From NCBI GenBank assembly GCA_023078555.1, contig CM041199.1:5585315-5649314 (forward strand): 64,000 bases of DNA, given 5' to 3'. Below the pieces are notes generated by a model. That model saw only the letters and a program-made list of their open reading frames with translations. It did not search any database and had not been told where the DNA came from. Source of the DNA: Ulva prolifera (lineage: Eukaryota > Chlorophyta > Ulvophyceae > Ulvales > Ulvaceae). This document shows, piece by piece, positions 24,883 through 35,537 of the stretch (position 1 is the stretch's first letter; each line of letters opens with the position of its first letter). The position numbers and the translations under genes were made by a program.

Positions 24883-26624
24883 TCACAGGGTAAATGAGAA
24901 CATCACTGCAACAGGACAGCAAGGGCTGGGCCATACGTAGTGAAGTGCACTGTGTCGTGCCACAGGAGCGCGGTGCTCTGGTTTGCTTGAAGCATCTGGG
25001 GCCAAACGACTGGATGACCCAATCATGCTGCTATCATTGCGAACCAATTGCGTCCGGGAATTGGTGGTGATCCAGGGGTGAGCGAGCAGCTCAGGTACAG
25101 TGGCACGCTGACTTGCATCGATTACCAAGGCTCGCTGAACCCAGTCACGTGCGAGTGAAGAGATGTTTCCAGGAAACGCTACTTCAGTTGTGTGGATTGT
25201 GTTCATCGTGTCAGCTTCATCCTTGTGCCGATATGGAGGCCGGCCAGTCAGCAGTTCAAATGCAAGAACACCCAAGCTCCATGAGTCCACCTTGGCTCCA
25301 TATCCCAAGTCTGGTCTGTCCTTGTAGTCACTTGGCAGCCGTTTGAGAGGACACACCAGCACCTGTGGACAATGCCTGTCACGCAATGCCAAAGCCATGT
25401 GGGCAGAGATACAACGTCGCCACTAATGCTTGCTATTCTCAGGTGTGAACCAGCACACACATAGGCAATCTCTAACATGCATCTCATACCCAAGGCATGG
25501 AGAGCAAACCTCAGGGGCCATGTAATCCAGCGTTCCAGCCCGAGTGACAGCTCTCTCTTCGTCAAGGCACACAGACAGCCCAAAGTCAGCTAGCTTGATG
25601 ACATTGTTTGAGTCGAGCAGCAGATTCTCAGGCTTGATATCCCGGTGCACTATGTTTAAGGCATGCAGGTAAGCAAGCGCTTCCAAGCAAGGCTTCATCA
25701 CAGTGGCAACAAGACGCCGCTCGCTGAACCGGATGCGCTGTTTGTGCATGTACGAGTACAGATCACCATTCTCCGCATAGTCTTGAACCAGGATGGCGAA
25801 GTCCGTCTGCACAATGGCAATGGTGAACTTCTTGTGTTCCATAACCTATTCAATGTGCCAACACATCCAACAATGAAAATCAGTGTGTGTCTGTACTTCC
25901 CATAATAGCCTCTTCCAAGAATCTCACACTTCGATGAGGCTGTAGCAAGTATGCCAAGAGATGCTCGTATGCCATCTGTGATAGCCTGATCCATATTGAA
26001 CGTTCAGGGGCACAGAAACTGGACGAGCCAAGCACATATCAACAGCGGTCTGAGTCTGCACTGCCTGTTGTGCCACCCATATCGGCCATGGAACTGAGAA
26101 GCCAACATGTGGTCAAGGAAGCACATGCAACGTTGAAGAGCCAGGCGCACCTGTGAAAAGGCAGCTTGCAAGCCGACAATATGCTTGTGGGAGATGTTTG
26201 AATGAAGCCGAACTTCCCTATCCAGCTGAAATTTCGTGAGAGGGGAAAGCCTGAGCAGATCATATACTTTCAAGACCACCCGTTTACCACTCTGCGGGAC
26301 GATCACCTCTTGGCCACTGGAACCAAGTTGCTTTTCCTTGCCCATATCCTCCGCAAGATACACCTTCGATGCATATCCCCGGTAGAGCTTTCTTATTGGG
26401 CGAAAGTCGGACAGTTGGTGTTCTCGCCTGACACCGCCCCGGTCAGTTCCATCACCTGATGATGGTTGCGATTCTGCAGAGATCAGAGGTACAGCCTTGT
26501 TTTTGTCTGGAGCAACTTTCAAAGAGCAACTGTTCAGCGACGCCTGAGTCTCGTCAACCTGCATTCTCGACAAGGCATCTTGCACGACTTGTACAGGTTG
26601 TCCTTCTGGGGGTCCACTGTCCAT
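24883..26624 (-). CDS. CALK/Aurora-like serine/threonine kinase
   Basis: Three exons keep phase: 26624-26151, 25806-25510 and 25362-24883, giving 416 residues from the ATG at 26624. Residues 1-75 are a variable leader. The kinase domain has a degenerate Gly loop (LYRGYASKVYLAED), catalytic Lys in VVLKVYDLL, YAENGDLYSYMHK, NIVHRDIKPENLLLDS, DFGLS, activation-loop AGTLDYMAPEVLVCPLKRLP, VDSWSLGVLAFELLTGRPPY and the closing LLAHPWI. The APEVLVCP insertion and the DREVRLHSNISHKHIVGL helix resemble Chlamydomonas CALK, an Aurora-like kinase tied to flagellar shortening and excision. That role is inferred from the family. The C-terminal 45 residues after the kinase are short compared with CALK, so an additional 3' exon is possible. 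Donors are GTGCGC and GTTTGC. Confidence 0.85.
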
Positions 26625-27875
26625 GTTGAGGGTACTGCCAGGAATACTTCCGACTTTATCGCTCCCACAACCTTTGAATCTGCACTAACGCTTGCCTTGA
26701 GCAATACTCAATCGTCGATTTGCTGTGAATCCAGTATGCCTCCGTAGCGGACACCATGTGGAACACAGAAGAAGTGCTCACAGTCGCACATCGCCCTCGA
26801 CATGAAAATGACAGTACAATCCGGCTTCTTCAACATTACGACTGCTCTAAGCAAATCGACGGTGCCATATTAGCATCTCGATGCGTCGCGGGCAAGGCCG
26901 CGAGGGCAAGGGCACACACCAGAAGGCGGCATATGCTCACCTGGCAAGTCAATCGAAGCAGGAAAATCAAATATACATGAACATCGGGTTCCGTTGCATT
27001 CAATTGCGTTGTGGGGCTGCTGTTATGGGCTATACAGATGAAGGCGAAAATGCGTACATAGACAGACGAAGCTCACCGATTGTCAGGTCCAGATGAGAGA
27101 AAATGACACGTTGCTAGCTGTCCTGTCATCAACTACAGCTGCGAATCGGTCAGCGACGACCAGCAACGCGACCCCATGTTGAACTTGGCAGCCAACGGAA
27201 CGGTTTGCCCACCTGACGACCTTAGGACTGCAACGCCCGATCTGGGGCGTTTCAAATTTGTCCAGCGGTGGGAAGTCGTCGCCTTCGCTCTGCGCTCGAT
27301 GAGGCTGTCATGGCTTTGATGCGCGCCAAGGATCCGACACGTGTGTGCAGCGGTACTTCGCCCTGCTAGCCACACAATCCCGACTCACGTCACAGGATGG
27401 CCGTAAGTACAGTGGCTACGGAGAGGCCACTTGATCCGACGAGCCCGCGATGGATACCACTCTGTAGGCACGGTATCGACATTCTCGTTCCCGGCATGCA
27501 TGCACGCTGCGCATGTTCGTGAAGACAGCAGGACAAAATCAGCGAGCCACCTTCTACGCACACAAGACTGACCGGGGACATGTGGATGTGACAGCGTTGA
27601 ATCTGCCAACACGTAATCTTCATCAACTACCTCGTGTTTTTCATGAGGGGCTTGAACTCTTCGTTGAAAAGCTCTTCAGATGGGGTTCTAGAGACACGCT
27701 AAGGACAGAGTGTGCCATCCAACTGGCCACGTCCACAAATCTGCAGGTCACGATCTCACAGATGCACAATTGCACGAGCGTTTAAGTCAGTGGGACAACC
27801 TCACTATCCAGATACACTCTACGTCACCCCGCCAAGCTGCTCTTCCGCCATGCCAGGTTGTACGCCAACCGTTTG
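26625..27875. other. Intergenic, no recognised gene
   Basis: Upstream flank of the CALK-like gene and downstream flank of the MED27-like gene. Only short frames are present. Confidence 0.5.
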
Positions 27876-30800
27876 CTACTGCATCTCAGGCTCCACCTCA
27901 ACGAGGTGGCAAGGAGAAATAGCCGACTCCAGCAGAGACCTATCTGCACATGCCTTCCGAAGTACCTCAGATGGAATCCTGTATGGTCTCCAGATCGCTG
28001 GCAGAAGGCCGCCCGTCTCAGTATCATACATCACATACTTTGAGCTGACAACGGAGGCACATGACACCACGTCATTTTTGTCCATGCGCACTCGCCTCTG
28101 GCCACGTGCAGCTGCTGCTTGACTGGCAGCGGCGCCGGTGTCAACAGCGGCCTGTGCGCCTGCGGCGCCAGACTGCGCAGCGCCGCCGGACGATGCCGAT
28201 CGCAGCCCCGGATGCTCAGCACTGACATCAAAGTACGTCGCAAACCACAGCAGCAGATCGGATATCGCTTGCGCCCCTGCATGAGCACCCCTCCTCACTG
28301 CAGACCTCACGCTGCGACAGCGCAGCACACTGTGCGATTCATGCGCCCGCCTGCACGACCCACTGCGGGACTGCTCCAGTGCCACAGCAGCGCAGCGGCG
28401 GCAGGTTGGCGAGGTGGCGGAGGCCGCACCGGGGTACCGCACTCGAGACAGGCGGGCTCGGTCTCGGTAGTAGCACAGTGCACGTGACGCCAGCGCGGTG
28501 AGGCGCTGCCAGATGATGCCCCGGCCGGCCTCGGAGGCGGAGGAGCCGACCCACAGTGACATCGGCCGGCGGCGGCTGTGGGGCTGCACCTCGACGCTGA
28601 TGGGCTCGCTGCTACCCTGCGCCTTGAGCTGGATGACCGCCACAAAGACGCCAGAGTGGATCGCCACGATCTGCACCGGCCGGCCATCTCGGCTGCGTCA
28701 CTGAGCTTCGGTGGCACAACAGCCAGCAGCTGTGCACACCCTGCGCCTGTCGCCACGGTGCGTGCACAGCTGCATATGCCCGGCACCGCCACTGCTCTCA
28801 GCCACATGCATGCTGACAAGGCAGGATAGGCTGTGCCTCAGAAACACTTCGTCCCGGATCGCATCTTGGTGGCCGGCCATCATATAGCTGTTTGACACGC
28901 ACAAGTCCGGGCGTTTGGCCGCCCGCATGACAGCGAGAGGGGAGGGGAGGGGCGCACATGAGTCGCCTGGTCGAGGCGGGTGCTGCTGCGGGTGAAGATG
29001 TTCTGGTACGTCGAGAGGAGCTCCTGGAGCTTGGAGGTGGCGGCGGCCGCGAGCGCGTTGGCGGCGGCGTCGTCGGCGGGCAGGCCGGCCTCGCGCTGGT
29101 GGGCCAGCAGGTGGCGCCGGAAGACGTCGCCGCCGGCGGCGATGGTCATCTTGAGCTTCGGGTGTGGCGCGCGGGGGTTCGGCGTCGCGCTACGATGCCG
29201 GTAGTCCCATAGCGCCGCAAAGAGGTCCTCCTTGATCATGCGCTGCCGCTGCAATCTCACGCACACTGTCAACTTCAACTTTCTGTTAGGATTTGGTTGC
29301 TGGGTCCTTGTGGTTGACGTGTACTACCCCTCGGCTCAGCAGGGCCGGCTGCAGGCCCCCCATCGCACACACCTTGTGAGCCTGGCGGCGCTGATGCCCA
29401 GGGCCGGGTGTGCCACCGGCGTCGCAGCGGCAGTGTGCCTGGTTCCATACCATCGGGGTGAGGCGCATGCATGCAGTGACGTCACCGCCAGAACAGCGGT
29501 ACCAAAGCGATGAGGGATAGCGGAGGCGGGCAGCAACCGCTACACCAGCCCACGCGCTGCAGACGGGCCAGGCGCAGCCTGCAAAGCGGGGGTGGGGGGG
29601 GGGGGGCTGCATAGGCACGCGGGGTGCGGGTGGCCACAGGGGTGCGGGTGGGGGCGCACGTGGGGAGGCAGCGCGGCCATGGCGTCCTTCGTCGTGGGGC
29701 CTTGCACCACATGCGCCAGCAGGTTGCTTGCGTTCTGGTGCAGGTGGCCCTCCACGAGCTCCAGCATGCCGCTGGTCGGGCCCGGCAGCGTGCCGCTCGG
29801 GTGTGCGCATACACCTCCTACTGAAAACACACTCACCGCCGCCGCCGCGATTGCTGCCTGCATACCAGCCAGCAAGTACATGCATGCTGGCTCTCCACGG
29901 CCGGGGGCGTGGCGGTCATGCATGGAGCGGAGGCCTCACCAGGATCTCGGGTGACGGGGGCGTCAGCTTGGCGAAGGTTCTGCTGATAGCACCGTTTGCG
30001 GCGATAGCCGCCTGGGCAGCGGCTGCCGGATGGCAGAAGCATGCGGTCCATGTGCTCCCCTCGAGCAGCAGCTGCAGGCAGCGGTGCAGTCAGGGACGTG
30101 CAGCGCAGTGCTGCGCTGACTGGGTGAGAGCTGAGGGATGCGGCGGTCGGATCAGAGCGAGGCTGTGGATGCTGGGGGTGGTGTGCGCAATGCAAAAACG
30201 CTGCTCCCGGCACGACTTTCAGATATCTTGACTAGCGCATTGCAGGTGCAACACTGCAAACCGCCGGGCGCCAGGCTCACAACATGGCCACCTGAGTTGC
30301 TGAGTTGTTCATCTGTTTGATTAGGTTGGTGTTCTGTGCGGCCGGATTGTCAGAGGCGTGGCCAGATCGCTGTAGCAGGTGTCTGCAACCTGGGTGCAAC
30401 CTCTCCTCAGCGTTCACGGGAATAGTCTAGGCTGATCAGGAACATGCACCTGGTTCACAAGGATCATGGCTTTGTCCGGAATCTTGTCCTCGCGAACCTG
30501 CCTCTTGTCACAAGCCTGGAATGCCTTCGAGCAGGCATCCAGGAGCGGCTGATTCAGGGGTTTCAATGCCTTGGTGCACGACATCAATGCCTCGTTCAAC
30601 GCTAGAAGCTCCTCAATGGGACTACCTGGCTTGATGTGTTCGTATAGCGGTTCCTGTGTTTGAGCATCTGCGACAACAAGCAAATCCAAGTAATGTACGA
30701 CACCATGGCCATGCAAAGTGACATGGACCTGCATGCTTGTGGTATGCTACAACAGTACCTTGACTTATGTTTGACACAGTTGAACGTGTCGTGCATCGGG

Positions 30801-31017
30801 CATTCAGTATGGAAGACTTACTCCGGGTTTCTGCAAGTGTGTCCACAATTCCGGCGGTCCTGATCATCGCTGTGTCCAGCAACTGCGACATGGCTGTGAA
30901 TGTCTGCCTGATGATTGCCCGCCGAGATTTAGACACGTCATCCTTCCCTGCTATGGCGGGCTCTATAACAGATCGAAGCTGATCAGCTTCATGTGTGATC
31001 ATGCTTTGGGAGGTCAT
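27876..31017 (-). CDS. Probable Mediator subunit 27-like protein (model uncertain)
   Basis: The C-terminal exons (about 28690-28500, 28270-28100, 28045-27876) give SGVFVAVIQLKAQGSSEPIS, LWVGSSASEAGRGIIWQRLT, AISDLLLWFATYFDV and YDTETGGLLPAIWRPYR. Order and spacing resemble the MED27 C-terminal domain (F-AV-L-P-GS, H-ALQYF, LL-W--SY, LLPP--R-Y), a Mediator tail/head connector in the nucleus. Upstream GC-rich exons (29940-30040, 29660-29800, 28970-29250) encode helical segments such as LELVEGHLHQNASNLLAHVV and SKLQELLSTYQNIFTRS. The start exon is probably 31017-30822 (ITHEADQLRSVIEPAIAGKD, donor GTAAGT), joined in phase to 30667-30498. Junctions between 30498 and 28690 are not settled, so two genes are possible: an unknown helical protein (31017 to about 28900) and MED27 (about 28700-27876). 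Confidence 0.45.
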
Positions 31018-31488
31018 GACCTACCCAGGCACATCCAAACGACACAACGTTCCCGGCACATCCGAGCAAGATCTGTTCCAAATCTACATACGCAAGTTCA
31101 GTTTCCTTCTGCCTGATGTGATCAACATGACGCTACAACTTGCAAATGCCATGCGTCGGGCCAGAAACCAGGCTCGACATGGAGCGCCCCGCAGTACCAT
31201 ACACGAGGAAAGAAGGAACGCAAGATCTCAACACAAACACAGCATTAAGTCGTGTGGCCAAGCCTGCACTGCTGCACCTCCCGCGCCCGTGTACGACATC
31301 CACGTCGTCATGCACAGCACCTCGCCGTGAAATCACAGGGGCGTAAACTTTTTGGTGCAGTTCGACCGTGTACGTCGTCCTTTGAAGATGAGTTCCATGC
31401 ACAGCAATGGAGTATGCTACATGTCTTGCAAACCCCAGGCCGTTTACATGTGCCTGCTCTGCACGTCCTACTTCCAAGCACAGACACT
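31018..31488. other. Short intergenic gap
   Basis: Between the start of the MED27-like gene and the 3' end of the uL23 gene, both on the minus strand. No motif recognised. Confidence 0.5.
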
Positions 31489-32650
31489 TTAGATGATGCC
31501 AATCCTGTTGGCAATATCAAGCGCATCTACGTCCTTAGACAATCGTACATATGCCTTCTTGGTTCCGTCGGGGCGGATGAGTGTGTTGACTTTTTGGCAT
31601 GTGATCTCATACAGGGTGTTGATAGCGTTCTTGATCTGCTTCTTGTTAGCCTTGGTGTTCACGATGAACACGAGGGTGTTGTTGTCCTCAATCTTCTTCA
31701 TCGCACTCTCTGTGGTCAAAGGATGCCGCAGGACACTGTGCTCATCCATTCGTGGCATGCGCATACCTCTGCACAAACACACCTCAATCAACTAACTACA
31801 TGGTGCTGCTCCATGCTAGCATTCGCCTGTCGCGATCTGACTTGTGTCTCACCTGAGACAAAAGTGCACATCAAGCAGCCGTGTCTACTGCGGCACATGC
31901 GAGCAGTGTGCAGTATGCAAACTGACTATGGGAACATGAAAGCCCATCAATTCGATTCTGCAGCTGCAGCAACAGCAGCAGCAAGATCTGTGCACCACAC
32001 TTGTACACAGGTCTGGAACAGGATGGACACAACGGCGTCCCTGATCATCTGAGTAGTGCCTACTTACTCAGGTGTCTATCTTCCTGAGCAAAGGTGACAA
32101 TGCTTGAATGTAGCCGGCTTTTTAGACAGCCAAGAGAGGTTTCAAATGAGGCTGGGGGGGGGGGGGGGGGGGGGCATGCAGCCACGTGAAGTCATTGGAG
32201 GCACGTCAGGGCTGCTAAATGCAGTTCCGTGAAGAGATGTATCAGCATAAGCAACACCCCACTGTGCAGATCATTGCCGGAAAAGACCTTGCAGCGTGAA
32301 GCATGGCAATATGCCGAACAGCTTGTAGGTGTGCCGAACAGCTTGTAGGTTGACCAGTCACTGCAGGGCTGGGGACCAGTGTGATGCCGTGCAGCTGCTG
32401 CCGTGCCTGACCATCATGCCTCGAAAAACCATGAAGCGAGAATCACAACCATTTTGAGAGACTGAGATGAAGCACGGGTGCGCTGGGCAATGCTGGGGAC
32501 ATACCCCTTGCGAGAATACATAGGATCACGGTCGCGCTTGAGAGTCTTCGGCCTGTGGAAGATCACAGACTTGCGGACTTTGCGCTCCTTCTTCATGGCG
32601 CCCTTCTTGACCGCCTTAAGGGCGCTTTGCGCCTTCTTCGTATCCTTGCC
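31489..32650 (-). CDS. RPL23A: 60S ribosomal protein uL23 (L23a), start exon missing
   Basis: Two exons are clear. 32649-32476 gives [20 protein letters not shown], a basic N-terminal extension, and [17 protein letters not shown]. 31766-31489 gives [57 protein letters not shown] and [12 protein letters not shown] before the stop. This is the conserved uL23 fold, which sits at the ribosomal exit tunnel and docks SRP and other nascent-chain factors. The last exon has the usual length and a conserved C-terminus. The intron (about 710 bp) contains a 21-G run and a 20-bp tandem duplication. The exon with the ATG must lie upstream of 32650, but I could not place it; ribosomal protein genes often start with a very short first exon. 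Confidence 0.9.
32154..32174 (+). repeat. Poly-G tract (21 nt) in the uL23 intron
   Basis: An uninterrupted run of 21 G lies inside the single visible intron of the minus-strand uL23 gene. Confidence 0.9.
32312..32351. repeat. 20-bp direct tandem duplication in the uL23 intron
   Basis: Two adjacent copies of TGCCGAACAGCTTGTAGGT(G/T) differ only at the last base, which indicates a recent slippage or repair duplication. Confidence 0.85.
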
Positions 32651-33946
32651 TGCAACATGCCTGACAGTGGGAACAGAAGCGAGCCTCACACGGTAACGCC
32701 ACGGAGTTTGGACCGCGGTGGTATGCTATGCGATAGATAATTGAATTCAATATCCTCAGTGAATCAGCACGATCACCGTCGTCAAGCAGTGGGTGAACGC
32801 TACATGCCACGGGCATGATACTGCAGCCCTATGTCGCACTGGCCAAGCTTGAGCATATGTGAAAACGTCCAACAAGATTTAAACATGTATTTGATGCTCC
32901 CATCAAGCCTGGGGACATCGAGGAAACGTGTAAGCATAAATACGAAACATCAAGCAAGCGAGGGGGGCCGCACCGGCCATGGTGACGCAGTGTTGTCGCC
33001 AGGAAAACAGGAAAAGGAAAGACTCAGTTCGCCCAGCGAAGTCTGAGTGTAGAGCACGCGAATCGATGCTTGCGTCCTGCACAGCGACCTCAACAGTGCG
33101 CTTATGGCGGCGGGGGCCCGCGCTGCGCGGGGTACAGTGTAACACGCATGCATGCAGCGAACGCTGTTTTGCCGATGCATCGCGATGTGCCAGCCTAGCT
33201 ACGTGAACCAGATGGTTGCTGCCATGCCAGCAGCATGAGCTGTCAAAAAATATGGACGCAAGCTGCAAATTTCAGTGTAGTTTGTGGCATTCCCAATTTA
33301 TATCTGGTGAGTTGTGCATGGCCAATGTGGATGTTGCAACGCGTTGATGCGCTAGTCGAACCCCCGCTGTGATAATGAGCATGATCAGGGGCACGCCAAA
33401 GACTGCTCAAACTGTGTACATTGCATGGTTTACGGCTTATGTTGAGCAGTTGAATGATGTGCGCTCGTTACTGAACACACTCGGTCATTCTCGTTCGCAG
33501 CACGGCGTGCACATGCACGTTCGCACAAACCTGGTCCCGCCTTGGCCAGCTGTTGGGCGATGCGGTGTTTGCCCAAGCGCTGTCCCTGCGCCGCTTTGCG
33601 GCGGGATACCTGCTTTAAGACTTCTCCACGGTCGCAAGGCAACCCGGGACAAGCCGTGGGGTTGGCAGCGTCACATGCATGGCCAGCACGCTGGCTTGTT
33701 TATTCACAGACCATGTCTGGCATATAGAAAGTGATGCACGCTATGTTTGTGTTTGATGACATCATGTATTCATGATTTTTTGCGCACACATTTCTAGTGC
33801 TGTTGATGTTTATGGTCACGTCTGCGCAATCTGTTGCAAGGCTCAATTATTGACAAGAAACTCGTTCGCTCGCAAATCTTCGTACCTTCCGCTTTTGTTT
33901 AATTCTTGCAGCGTTCATCTTGTAGTTAGAGCGCTGCACACCAAAC
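32651..33946. other. Divergent intergenic region, uL23 and SmD3
   Basis: This should hold the uL23 first exon and promoter (minus) and the SmD3 promoter (plus), so it may act as a shared regulatory region for two housekeeping genes. No TATA-like or other motif stands out. Confidence 0.4.
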
Positions 33947-34931
33947 ATGACGTCCGCAAAGGGTGTTGGAATGCCCATCAAGCTTCTGCACGAGTCAGAG
34001 GGCCACATTATCACGGTGCGGCGGATCAGACTGAAGATATAGAGCGATGTTGTTCTCGGCTATGTAGAACACATACACTACATGCAGCGATCTTACGTCG
34101 CATGACCGTCCGTGATCATGTCCTACCCCCGCGTTCTGCACAGTGTTGGGGAACGGCACAATCCCGACCACAGCTCGAGCATATAAAATATGTGACTGAG
34201 TTAGCATCTGTCCGCCCGCCGTCACTCTGAACCAGCTGTTGGCGTGTGCTCACCACCCCGTTGCCGGTGTCGCCCCGATGAATATGCCTTCGTCGAGGAT
34301 ACCTTCACAGCACCACAAACCTGATCATAGTAGCTGCTAGTCGTATGTGATTGCAAATTGGCCTGCTGCTTGAGGCATGTTTGCAGAACTGCTATGGTGG
34401 GACGCCATTGGCACAGCAGAAACCCGCCGGGGCTGTGTTGTGTGTAGAGACAACAGAAATTCACGAGAGCGAACAAACTCAGCACACGGAGGTGCAAGTC
34501 GTGGGTGTTGTGTAGGTGGAAACCAAGAATGGGGAATTGTATCGAGGTGAGCTGTATGAAGCAGAGGATAACTGGAACTGCCAAATGAGAGCAGTACAAA
34601 TGACCGGGCGGGTAAGCATTCCGAACTATGCTGCATGCCATTTGGAATGGTGCTATCCCAGGAGACATGTGTCTGAATGTTACACAGTGCTGTAGCCAGT
34701 CCTTTCAATGTATTGAACTGGAAAGCTGTCTTGCAGAATGGGCAGCAAAGAATGATCCAAAACATCTACATCCGCGGCAGCAAGATTCGCTTCGTCATTG
34801 TTCCGGACATGATGAAAAACGCCCCGATGTTTAAGCGGGTAGATCCAAAGTATAAAGACAAGCTACCGAAGATGGGAGAGTCAGGATTTGCTCGGAAAAA
34901 CCACGTCCGGCGAACTGATAAACGGACTTGA
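33947..34931 (+). CDS. SNRPD3: Small nuclear ribonucleoprotein SmD3
   Basis: Three exons keep phase: 33947-34015, 34516-34611 and 34737-34931, giving 119 residues. The product has both Sm motifs. Sm1 spans [38 protein letters not shown] and [12 protein letters not shown]; Sm2 is [20 protein letters not shown]. SmD3 is one of seven Sm proteins forming the ring around U1, U2, U4 and U5 snRNAs in the spliceosome. The pair IRGSK and the [11 protein letters not shown] continuation are diagnostic for D3. The C-terminal tail here is short and basic and lacks the RG-dipeptide repeats that are usually dimethylated in SmD3; a further exon could carry them, or they are truly absent. Donors are GTGCGG and GTAAGC. 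Confidence 0.92.
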
Positions 34932-35537
34932 GAAACTTGCTGTCAGCGGCCGACGATTGTAGTCCCTCTGGAGCCCTGCATTTGATTTCGTCATTAATTT
35001 GCCTTGCACTCGAGTGCCTTGTCTGATGCAATTGCAAGGCCGCACTGTCTCAGGCAAAATAGTTCATGCTTCGGGCTCCACCTGTGTCGAAGATCGTTAT
35101 TACGGAGCATGATTAGCAGACATGTAATGGCTTGACAACTTGACACATGCAAGGCATTCGGGACCGCACGTGTCATGCCCTTGTAGCCATCAGTGATGCT
35201 TTCCGGCATGTAGCAGTACGAACGCTCCACATCCGAAGCAACAGTCGCATGCATACGATAAATGCAAAATACTCAGATGCAGCTGAAGTGGTGTCAAAAG
35301 GTTGGCTATCTGCAGTGCACAATTGTAAGGAAGCGCGGGACTGCGTACTGCCGCCCGGTGCATCGTTATAGGCGTTCCGACAACCCTCACCGACGTTATA
35401 GTGATAGAAGAGAAAAGGAATGTGCCTCGTAGATCGATTCAGGGATAATCCATAGCCGTCAACGGCTTTGGTCGGCAGACACGACGTTGTTGCTTTTTCT
35501 GCTTGGACCCGCTGGAAGGACAGCTGAATGTGACAAC
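34932..35537. other. Intergenic between SmD3 and the CemA-like gene
   Basis: Tandem arrangement, both genes on the plus strand. A TGTAA near 35323 could serve SmD3 polyadenylation. Nothing else recognised. Confidence 0.4.
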
